Of a stretch of 32,548 nucleotides of DNA, positions 16,431 through 23,262 are shown one piece after another. Location: the NCBI RefSeq assembly GCF_009932395.1, contig NZ_LSRS01000011.1, positions 18,346 through 50,893 of the forward strand, in the 5' to 3' direction. Position numbers and translations under genes: made by a program. The DNA is from Sporotomaculum syntrophicum (GTDB lineage Bacteria; Bacillota; Desulfotomaculia; Desulfotomaculales; Desulfallaceae). Under the pieces are notes generated by a model, which had not been told where the DNA came from, searched no databases, and was given only the letters and a program-made list of their open reading frames with translations. Positions within the stretch are counted from its first letter, which is position 1, and each line of letters opens with the position of its first letter.

Positions 16431-16577
16431 TTAACTATGTATTATCGAGAAGTATCCTGGTGGACGATGTTAATCGCCTTCACCTTCTCCGCTGCCATCA
16501 GCATTATTTTCGGCATACTCCCCGCCAACAAAGCAGCCAAGATGAACCCTATCGAAGCATTGCGGAGGGATACATAA
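16431..16577 (+). pseudogene. FtsX/MacB-type ABC permease C-terminal fragment
   Basis: A 46-codon frame from ATG 16437 encodes SWWTMLIAFTFSAAISIIFG and then ILPANKAAKMNPIEALRRDT, which is the ending of MacB/YknZ-type permeases (last helix plus P-A-x-x-A-A-x-x-P-I-E-A-L-R). The rest of the roughly 400-aa gene is absent; a stop codon lies just upstream at 16428. Confidence 0.7.
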
Positions 16578-16578
16578 G

Positions 16579-16623
16579 ATGAACAAATACCTACTCTCGG
16601 CATTTTATAATCAACCAGCATAA
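16579..16623 (+). pseudogene. Truncated start of the next gene after the permease fragment
   Basis: An ATG one base after the permease stop begins MNKYLLSAFYNQPA and stops at TAA 16621, inside repeat copy 4. The tight spacing suggests the original next gene of that operon, cut off when the repeat was joined. Confidence 0.35.
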
Positions 16624-16641
16624 GAACCGTCTCCGTGGCAA
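16614..16641 (+). repeat. Hairpin repeat copy 4 (left flank of the purH fragment)
   Basis: ACCAGCATAAGAACCGTC then TCCGTGGCAA. It is a near-identical direct repeat of 16787-16814 (three differences, one of them a single-base gap). The small inverted arms GC-A / TGGC are degenerate here. Confidence 0.6.
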
Positions 16642-16780
16642 TTAATGGTGGAATAAACGAATTCCTGTAAAGCACATGGTCATACCATATATGTTACATG
16701 TTTCAATAACACGATCATCACGAATCGATCCACCTGGCTCGGCAATATATTTAACACCGCTTTTATGGGCATTTCGGAAG
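16642..16780 (-). pseudogene. purH: purH 3' fragment
   Basis: The minus frame ending at 16642 encodes NAHKSGVKYIAEPGGSIRDD, then RVIETCNIYGMTMCFTGIRL and FHH at the end. This is the C-terminal end of AICAR formyltransferase / IMP cyclohydrolase (PurH), including the family ending TGxRLFHH. Only about 46 codons exist. The upstream end coincides with repeat copy 5 and the downstream end with copy 4, so the fragment sits exactly between two direct repeats. A functional purH must lie elsewhere. Confidence 0.75.
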
Positions 16781-16786
16781 GTTTTC

Positions 16787-16814
16787 ACCAGCCATAAGAA
16801 TCGTCCCCGTGGCA
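16787..16814 (+). repeat. Hairpin repeat copy 5 (right flank of the purH fragment)
   Basis: ACCAGCCATAAGAATCGTC then CCCGTGGCAA, with arms GCCA / TGGC. It is a direct repeat of copy 4, 173 bp away. Confidence 0.6.
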
Positions 16815-16861
16815 ACCTAACTGAAGTTTCATAAGTTCCTTATTAAAAACATTATCTTCTT

Positions 16862-17185
16862 TTATAATATTATCAAAATCTTTTTCTCATATACCACCCA
16901 AAACCTTAGACAATTAAAAATTAGAAGTTTTTGAACAGATTTGTGTCTTGGTGACGAATCAATTTCAAATACGGCAACTGGAACAGAACTACTATCTAAC
17001 CACGCAATTTCTATTTTACCGTTGTATCCGTTTGACCTAAAGCCTTCAACTACAAATTCAGTCCTACCAAAATAACCAAATTCCCAGGCTAACCAGCAAA
17101 TTCTATTTTGAATTAAACTATGGATTACAGACTTTTTCACAGGTCCGTTAAGTGTTTGTTTAAGTAATAAGCCGATAACTCTCAA
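16862..17185 (-). CDS. Small protein with PD-(D/E)xK nuclease-like pattern
   Basis: I do not recognise a named family. The 107-aa frame from TTG 17185 contains GKIEIAWLDSSSVPVAVFEI followed by DSSPRHKSVQKLLIFNCLRF. An acidic residue, then a hydrophobic strand ending in E-I-D and a basic helix, resembles the core of restriction-endonuclease-fold proteins (D...ExD/K). The start lacks a good ribosome site, so it may be a fragment. It lies at the edge of the defense island, in the same direction as the glycosylase and methyltransferase genes. 16815-16861 and 17186-17401 hold no recognisable feature. Confidence 0.4.
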   Translation of the reverse strand: MRVIGLLLKQTLNGPVKKSVIHSLIQNRICWLAWEFGYFGRTEFVVEGFRSNGYNGKIEIAWLDSSSVPVAVFEIDSSPRHKSVQKLLIFNCLRFWVVYEKKILIIL

Positions 17186-17401
17186 GCTATCTCTTGCCTA
17201 TTAATTCATTAATATGGTTAATATAATTATAGTTGATAGTTATAAATTAGGTTTCTTCTCCTCTATCAGCTATTATTTTCTATGTGTAACCCTTCTGCTG
17301 TACTGTGCTTTTAAGAAATTAATAAGACTAATTGTCCATTTTTTGGGCTCAGCCCGGCTATTGGAGTAGAATATTACTATTATCAATTCCTACACATCAG
17401 A

Positions 17402-18073
17402 TCAAAGTTTAACACTTTGTTCAATAAAAAGTTGACACCTGGTATTTACCGGGCAGTTCCCGCACCTAGGCTTCCCCCTCCCTTTACAAACTAATGCACC
17501 AAAGTCCAGTAAGGCGTAATTAAACTCAACAAAACCGCTTTCTGGCAATAACTGCCACGCTAGATTTTGAACTTCTTTATTGCGTCTTACATCCCGGGGT
17601 CCATTTAAACCAAAAAACCTTGAATAGATACGGGAAACATTCGTATCGATTACAGGAACTCGCTCCCCCAGGCAAAAACAAGCAATTGCATTGGGAATGT
17701 ATATACCAACATGAGGTAATTCTCTAATCTCATCCAAAGACCGGGGTAAACCTTTCGTTACTAGCACTCTTGCAATATCTGTTAATACTTTCACCCTTTG
17801 CTTGTATAGTCCAAGTGGTTTAATTATATTTTCAAGACTAGAGGTAGGACTTTCTAACAACTTTTCTGGTCTTGGAAATGCACATAAAAACTCAGGATAT
17901 ACCTTTAAAACTTGGGATGCAGTCGTTTTTCGTAATAGTAGCTCGGCTATTAAACTTTCGTAAACACCTATACCGTGGATCCTCCACGGGAATAACCTAT
18001 AATTATTATTACCCCATAAAAGCAATTGGTTAGTAAAAAACTTTTCGTGTCCATAAGTAAAACCTCCCGGCAT
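17402..18073 (-). CDS. Mig-like T:G mismatch DNA glycosylase (HhH-GPD)
   Basis: A 223-aa endonuclease III/MutY-superfamily enzyme. The segment AELLLRKTTASQVLKVYPEF, the helix-hairpin-helix LPHVGIY (119-125) and VIDTNVSRIYSRFFG fit the Mig.MthI thymine-DNA glycosylase better than MutY or Nth. The position of the Nth catalytic Lys is Tyr (Y125), and the conserved Asp is D143, the same 18-residue spacing as Y126/D144 in Mig.MthI. A C-terminal [4Fe-4S] loop is present as C196-x7-C204-x2-C207-x5-C213 (family norm x6-x2-x5). Mig-type enzymes accompany C5-cytosine methyltransferases and remove T from T:G pairs made by 5-methylcytosine deamination; a C5-methyltransferase is indeed the next gene upstream. 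ATG 18073 has GAAAGGG a few nt upstream. MutY is the alternative call. Confidence 0.8.
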   Translation of the reverse strand: MPGGFTYGHEKFFTNQLLLWGNNNYRLFPWRIHGIGVYESLIAELLLRKTTASQVLKVYPEFLCAFPRPEKLLESPTSSLENIIKPLGLYKQRVKVLTDIARVLVTKGLPRSLDEIRELPHVGIYIPNAIACFCLGERVPVIDTNVSRIYSRFFGLNGPRDVRRNKEVQNLAWQLLPESGFVEFNYALLDFGALVCKGRGKPRCGNCPVNTRCQLFIEQSVKL

Positions 18074-18236
18074 GATGCCCTTTCATAACTTAACAACTTA
18101 CTGGCATCATTAAATTGTTCCCCTAAATCGCAAGCTGGTATTCTAAAGCATTTTACTACTGGTTTATATAAAGCGAAGAAGCACCGGCTTTGCTTGAACG
18201 TATTATTAATTATTGTTTCATCTATCTCTAAAGTTT

Positions 18237-19460
18237 TTAAATCGCTTGCAAGCTAGTTTTTTGAATGCCTAAATATAAACTAATTGTTCTTTTAACTTCT
18301 GCAGCTATTAATTCAACAAGCTTTACCGGTACTCCATTACCAATGGCTTTAAATTTATTAGTTAATGACATGTCGCTAGGCAAAACAAAAGAATCTGGTG
18401 CCGTTTGCAATCGTAGCGCTTCCCGGACGGTTAACCTTCTGGGTTCAACAGGATGAAGGTGCACTTCGTTATTCCCGTATGCCACAGTTGGGCTAAACCG
18501 GAACCTGTGAAGCCTTTTAAACGACTTCCGTCGAGTATCGCCTTCATTGATTTGATAAAACTTATACGATTTTGGATTAAAGTATTCAGCCTGGTTTGGC
18601 GTATTTGGAGTTAACCCCTCAAATGCACTAATTATACACAAGTCTTTTGCTATAGCCGGTATACCATACTCGTTAAAAACTTCTGAAATAGTTAAATTCA
18701 ATTTCGTTTTTTCCCTAAATGGCCATTCCAGCGGCCAGCTAAATTCCCTAGGATCATGATTATACATTTTTCGTGGCCACCTAAAGACCAGTCTGTTATA
18801 TATTTTATTGGAAGGATCAATGTTACGAAGCTCGTCAGTGTCTTTAAAAATTAAGCCTTGGCACACCAGCTTTTTTATAACATCATTGCGAAATCCTACA
18901 ATAAAAACACGGTGTCTGTTCTGGGGAATGCCAAAATCCAAAGCATTTATAACATCATGCCAGATAGTATAATCTATTTTATTAAAATTTTTAATTAATT
19001 GCATATAGGCCTTCTTGTGTTTTTTAGTACGTAACAGGCCATCAACATTTTCAAAAACAAAAAAATCTGGTTTTAGCTCCCGGACTTTTTCAAAATAATC
19101 GTGAATGAGGCGCCCTTTTTCCCCAGTAACTCCCTTGTGTTTACCACCGTTTGAATAATCCTGGCATGGCGGGCCACCTATTATACCAACAAAATCCCCT
19201 CTAACCTGTTCACGAATTGTATCTGGTTCTACTTTAGTAATATCTACCCCGTCCTCAGGTATAATATATAGCCGATAACCAGAGTCAAGTGTACCATTAC
19301 TTTTAAGGGTTTCTACGTGCTTGCCTAGCGCGTAATTATAGGCTTTAATAAAAGCGGGTTCTATTTCGCAACCCCATACTATTCCGAAACCCTGGTTAAT
19401 AAAACCACAATCCATTAACCCCGCTCCTGAATACAGGGATATGACCTTTATGTAATCCAT
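18237..19460 (-). CDS. C5-cytosine DNA methyltransferase (Dcm family)
   Basis: Transfers a methyl group from SAM to carbon 5 of cytosine in a specific DNA site. The 407-aa protein has motif I SLYSGAGLMDCGF (8-20), catalytic motif IV GGPPCQDYSNGG (Cys99), motif VI ENVDGLL (137-143), motif VIII QNRHRVFIVGF (180-190), then a variable target-recognition region, motif IX RRLTVREALRLQT and motif X KFKAIGNGVPVKL near the end. Start ATG 19460 has GAGGTG upstream. It is co-oriented with the glycosylase (163-nt gap) and divergent from the restriction endonuclease at 20065. It could be the modification enzyme of that restriction enzyme, the DrmMII of the adjacent DISARM-like operon, or both. The target site cannot be read from sequence. 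Confidence 0.93.
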   Translation of the reverse strand: MDYIKVISLYSGAGLMDCGFINQGFGIVWGCEIEPAFIKAYNYALGKHVETLKSNGTLDSGYRLYIIPEDGVDITKVEPDTIREQVRGDFVGIIGGPPCQDYSNGGKHKGVTGEKGRLIHDYFEKVRELKPDFFVFENVDGLLRTKKHKKAYMQLIKNFNKIDYTIWHDVINALDFGIPQNRHRVFIVGFRNDVIKKLVCQGLIFKDTDELRNIDPSNKIYNRLVFRWPRKMYNHDPREFSWPLEWPFREKTKLNLTISEVFNEYGIPAIAKDLCIISAFEGLTPNTPNQAEYFNPKSYKFYQINEGDTRRKSFKRLHRFRFSPTVAYGNNEVHLHPVEPRRLTVREALRLQTAPDSFVLPSDMSLTNKFKAIGNGVPVKLVELIAAEVKRTISLYLGIQKTSLQAI

Positions 19461-19487
19461 AGTTTAAAACACCTCATATTACAAGCA

Positions 19488-19510
19488 AACCAAGCCTTCT
19501 TGCCTTGGTT
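19488..19510. promoter_or_regulatory. Hairpin in the methyltransferase leader
   Basis: AACCAAG / CTTGGTT with a 9-nt loop, about 28 bp upstream of the methyltransferase start. It could be an operator or an mRNA hairpin controlling methyltransferase expression, which restriction-modification systems commonly regulate. Confidence 0.35.
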
Positions 19511-19573
19511 AGTTTCGGCAAATTTATTAATAATTCCTTTTTTTAAAGAGCTCTACCCTGAAAATACGTTACT

Positions 19574-19732
19574 GCCGGGTTTGGGCGTTACCTTCCGTTC
19601 ACTAGCGGCCCTTATATTTGAACGAGCTCAGCCAGCTCCGGGCGCTCTAACTGATTCAGTCGCTGTTCCTCCACCTCTTTCGCTCCTTGAATGCGACCGA
19701 TACGTTCTCTCCAGGTAACGCCCAAACCCGGC
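19574..19732. repeat. 159-bp element with perfect 19-bp inverted ends
   Basis: GCCGGGTTTGGGCGTTACC (19574-19592) and its exact complement GGTAACGCCCAAACCCGGC (19714-19732) enclose 121 bp of GC-richer DNA. On the minus strand there is a short open piece (RIGRIQGAKEVEEQRLNQLE...) with no start. The form fits a MITE or internally deleted insertion sequence, or a long-stem RNA. It sits between the divergent methyltransferase and endonuclease genes. No target duplication was recognised. The remainder of 19733-20064 is AT-rich and should contain the endonuclease promoter, but I cannot place it with confidence. Confidence 0.6.
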
Positions 19733-20064
19733 TTTTCATCCTCTGCTTGTACCGCGCCAGCGGTATGTGTGTCTTAGTGTTAGAAAATGCACCTACAGTG
19801 CTCTACTTTTACATTAAATGACAACCAGTGTCGCGTACGCAATAAGAACCGGCCATTTTCTTTGAAACAAAAAAATTAGTGCCAAGTAACATAATGGCTC
19901 TTTATGCACTTACTTATTATTGATAAATTATACCAGGCCTTTTTTATTCCTTATCTCAGCTTCAAACTTGTCACCCGGGTATTCTCATCTTAAAGGATTT
20001 CTTTTGATGCTTGCCGTAATAGTAACAACACTAGTTTTATTACAAAACGCCAGGAGGAACCACG

Positions 20065-21243
20065 TTGCAGCTAAATTACAGGGTCCCCTTTGACCAGCTT
20101 GATACAGCAGATCTTTTTATTGATGCTATTTATCAAGGCGGAAAAAAAGGCAATGTTACAGATGACCCGATCAACAAGTTAATGGGCTGTGGTAACCAGG
20201 GCGGCTTTCGTATTGCCGGCAAAGCCCCTTCTTACGGGTTTGCAGTGCTATACTCCAGTCTCAATGACCCGGACTGGCCAGATTATCTCGACTTTGAAAC
20301 TGGCCTGTTTTATTATTACGGTGATAACAAGCAACCGGGCTACGATTTGCATTCCAAAAAAGGCAACCGGTTACTAATGCATGTTTTTAACCTAATACAT
20401 ACCTCAAAAACAGGCCGGAATAGCGTACCCCCATTCTTTATTTTCACAAAAGGCCCTCAGGGCCGGGATGTAGTATTTAGAGGACTAGCAGCGCCTGGCA
20501 CAAGAGAGTTACCTCCCACGGAAAACCTTATTGCTATCTGGAAGAACAAGGACGGCTTTCGCTTTCAGAACTACAAAGCAGTTTTTACTATGCTAAATGT
20601 TCCGACACTTTCTCGTAGCTGGTTAAATGACATTAATAACGGTAACGTGCTTAGCAATAACTGCCCTGCAGCTTGGCGCCGCTGGGTAAAAACTGGCATC
20701 TACACTCCACTAAGGGCCCCGAGAAGCGTTGAGTACCGGTCAAAAGATGATCAATTACCTGCCAACAACACACAAAAAGATATCGTTGATAGCATTTATT
20801 ACTACTTCAAAGATGATCCCTATGCCTTTGAAAAATGCGCTTCAGAAATTGCTCGTCTCATGGATCCTAATATCACCGGTTATGACCTTACCCGGAGATG
20901 GATGGATGGAGGCCGCGATGCCACAGGCAAATACCGTATTGGGTTGATAAATAACGCGATAATTGTCGATTTTGCTTTGGAAGCCAAATGCTTTTCAATT
21001 AATAACTCGGTAAAAGTAGAACATACATCCCGCCTGGTATCAAGATTACGTCACAGGCAGTTTGGTATTCTTGTTACTACGTCTTATGTCAGCCAGCAAG
21101 CATATAAAGAAATTAAAGAAGACGGGCACCCGGTCATTATAATTTGTGCCGCAGACATTACTAATATATTAACCCGGGCAGGTCTGGGCTCAAAACAAGC
21201 CGTAAACGAATGGCTAACTGAAAACTTCCCAAAAAATATTTGA
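20065..21243 (+). CDS. AspBHI-like restriction endonuclease with Mrr-type catalytic domain
   Basis: A 392-aa enzyme. Residues about 1-230 match the AspBHI N-terminal DNA-recognition domain (DAIYQGGKKGN, NQGGFR, DPDWPDYLDFETGLFYYYGD, VPPFFIFTKG, FRFQNYKAVFT, PAAWRRW). Residues about 240-390 are an Mrr-like PD-(D/E)xK nuclease with DGGRD (281-285), FALEAK (E306, K308) and TSRLVSRLRHRQFGILVTTS. AspBHI itself is modification-dependent (it cuts near 5-methylcytosine). Here the gene lies beside a C5-methyltransferase, so either this homologue reads unmethylated DNA in an ordinary restriction-modification pair, or its site differs from the one methylated. TTG 20065 has AGGAGG 7 nt upstream. It is transcribed opposite to the rest of the island and converges on drmB. 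Confidence 0.88.
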   Translation: MQLNYRVPFDQLDTADLFIDAIYQGGKKGNVTDDPINKLMGCGNQGGFRIAGKAPSYGFAVLYSSLNDPDWPDYLDFETGLFYYYGDNKQPGYDLHSKKGNRLLMHVFNLIHTSKTGRNSVPPFFIFTKGPQGRDVVFRGLAAPGTRELPPTENLIAIWKNKDGFRFQNYKAVFTMLNVPTLSRSWLNDINNGNVLSNNCPAAWRRWVKTGIYTPLRAPRSVEYRSKDDQLPANNTQKDIVDSIYYYFKDDPYAFEKCASEIARLMDPNITGYDLTRRWMDGGRDATGKYRIGLINNAIIVDFALEAKCFSINNSVKVEHTSRLVSRLRHRQFGILVTTSYVSQQAYKEIKEDGHPVIIICAADITNILTRAGLGSKQAVNEWLTENFPKNI

Positions 21244-21357
21244 GACTTTAATTGAGAATTGTTATTTTTGATTAAGATGCATTTTAAAAAACCTTTAAGG
21301 ATTCTGGCACACCCAAACGTGATATTTTATTATACATAGCATGTCTTAACTAACTGC

Positions 21358-23262
21358 TTAAAACAAACCATTGAAATATCCTAGCTTATAGTTATCATGT
21401 GTTCCTATCACAAGAGCCCGGTCTAAAAACATGTTAAATTCCTCGCAAGCCGTTTCTGGAACCAAGGCGCAGTTATGACAAGCAGCCAAGTTACAAGAGT
21501 TAGGCCCTTGGCCACCCCAGGCTCCGAGTTCCATGCATACCGGGTCGGCTGAACACCACCTGGCATTTTTCAGTGCCCGGCGTATTACTGGTTCCAGATA
21601 ACCAGGTTTTCCCATGCGAACCAGCCCGCCAAGTGTACCCTCTGAATCACCCGCTGCGGTGTAAATTAAGATTCCTGCCATTGGAGCCTGGTTGTTATCG
21701 GATACATACAATCTTTCCCGGAGTGATGCGGAACTGTATCCACATTCAAAAGTAAGCTGGTTCATTAAAAGATGCGCGAAAGTATGTAACAACAGGAATC
21801 TTGGGCCAATAGGTCGTTCCCGTAATCTCCGGTTCTGCTGGTTTTCGTGGTAACGTTTAATTAAAGGTTCAAGTCTTTCATTAATATCACTCCTGTTTTC
21901 TTCTATCCAAGCTTGCAACTCGTTTTCATTAAATTCCACAAATATACCCTCACCGAAAACAACGTACGCGGGAAGCCAGATTTCATCCTCTCGCGGAACA
22001 TCTCGCCACAATAAAGCCTTCATATCTTCTAGAGTTTGCTCGTTTTCTGGGTTTACACGCCTGAACCCGGCCAGAGCCCGCGTTTCACGCAACTTGTCAA
22101 CCAGCATTACCCTAGAAAAATACCTGGTAATAGACGGGTCATAGTTATCAAGACTAACTGGCCTCACGCGTAATTGTTCCTCATCACGTTCTCCACGGAG
22201 AACGTCAAATTCTTGCCTCCTAAATGCAGTTTCTGAGTTCTCATCTATAATAACACTCTCGCTATCGCCCTCTACAGATCCACCACTACTAAAAATAATC
22301 TCCAATGCGGCTTTTATTTGCTCGTCAGTAAAAGGTTGCAAAAGCAAACTACTCATATTTCTAAGGTCCACGGGTTTGATTTCTCCTCCCGAAGCGGATA
22401 AGGCATTTATAAATGTTGATAGCGGTGGTTCTTCAAGTAAAGAAACAAGTTCTGAGGGAACAGTACTATCACCCCTGGGAAGATAAATTGCACTATATAC
22501 CAGCGGGAAATATACATTGGATGCATTTCGCAAAGCACCCCGCAAGGGTTTGCCGCATCCCGTCCCCTCATCCAAACCATGCCAGGGATTTTGGCCTTGA
22601 CATACAAATTGCATATTTTTATCTAAGTGTTTCGTCAAGTAAGTATTACCATCGGGATATGCAGTTGTTGCACCGGCCATACTGCGCGAAGCTTCACCAC
22701 AATCACATATAACTTGTTGACCAGCAAGGGTAGCCCCGCCAGTGCCGACAAGACGCATAGGTTTCCGGCAAGAGGGTTTAACTGACCTGTGAACCCATTC
22801 CCTCCATGGAAAATCTTGTATATGGCCATGCTCGCAAATAGCGACAAAAGGCACCTGTACCAAGTACCTGGTCCAGCCTTTACTCTCGCATTCTACGCAT
22901 TTTACCTTTTCTCTTAATGTTAGCGGTTGTTCATATAAACGACCGCAAGTAGTACAGTAATGCCATTTAGGAAAACGGAGGAAAGGAACTGTTAACCAGC
23001 AGTTCGGGACATCTTCACCGCGCCGGGGTTTTCTAAAATCCGGCGGTTGCCGGAAATGGTCTACTTTTAACATATTTTGCAAGCGCCACTCGTCTTCCCT
23101 GAATTCACTCGGGTCGACACGCCCGCCTTCTGATTCATGCTTGTACCAGTGGTCTAACCCGCAAGCTATCAATGATGTCCCATCGCGGGAAACAATCATT
23201 GCACCTACTCCAAAAGGTGCAACCAGCTGCGCGCGCCGTAACGGGCTACTACTCAAAATCAT
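21358..23262 (-). CDS. drmB: DrmB-like DUF1998 protein (DISARM)
   Basis: A 634-aa protein with the N-terminus of DrmB proteins (RRAQLVAPFGVGAMIVSRDG). It has a Cys-rich ribbon at about 100-130 (CTTCGRLYEQ...CVECESKGW), further CDC and CGKP cysteines, and the C-terminal DUF1998 zinc-binding signature (CMELGAWGGQGPNSCNLAAC, then HNCALVPETACEEFNMFLDR). In DISARM, DrmB forms a complex with the helicase DrmA and binds DNA; its own catalytic activity is not established. It overlaps the drmA stop by 14 nt, so the two are translationally coupled. It is the last gene of the five-gene operon. The 114-nt gap to the convergent endonuclease has no strong terminator. Confidence 0.85.
   Translation of the reverse strand: MILSSSPLRRAQLVAPFGVGAMIVSRDGTSLIACGLDHWYKHESEGGRVDPSEFREDEWRLQNMLKVDHFRQPPDFRKPRRGEDVPNCWLTVPFLRFPKWHYCTTCGRLYEQPLTLREKVKCVECESKGWTRYLVQVPFVAICEHGHIQDFPWREWVHRSVKPSCRKPMRLVGTGGATLAGQQVICDCGEASRSMAGATTAYPDGNTYLTKHLDKNMQFVCQGQNPWHGLDEGTGCGKPLRGALRNASNVYFPLVYSAIYLPRGDSTVPSELVSLLEEPPLSTFINALSASGGEIKPVDLRNMSSLLLQPFTDEQIKAALEIIFSSGGSVEGDSESVIIDENSETAFRRQEFDVLRGERDEEQLRVRPVSLDNYDPSITRYFSRVMLVDKLRETRALAGFRRVNPENEQTLEDMKALLWRDVPREDEIWLPAYVVFGEGIFVEFNENELQAWIEENRSDINERLEPLIKRYHENQQNRRLRERPIGPRFLLLHTFAHLLMNQLTFECGYSSASLRERLYVSDNNQAPMAGILIYTAAGDSEGTLGGLVRMGKPGYLEPVIRRALKNARWCSADPVCMELGAWGGQGPNSCNLAACHNCALVPETACEEFNMFLDRALVIGTHDNYKLGYFNGLF

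Noticed and set aside
17402-18073. Calling the HhH-GPD gene mutY
   Set aside because: The Tyr at the catalytic position, the LLRKTTA segment, the short length (no C-terminal MutT-like domain) and the adjacent C5-methyltransferase favour a Mig-type glycosylase.
19500-19718. 72-codon plus-strand frame over the 159-bp inverted-end element
   Set aside because: It runs through the element's inverted repeat, has no ribosome site and looks like translated noncoding DNA.
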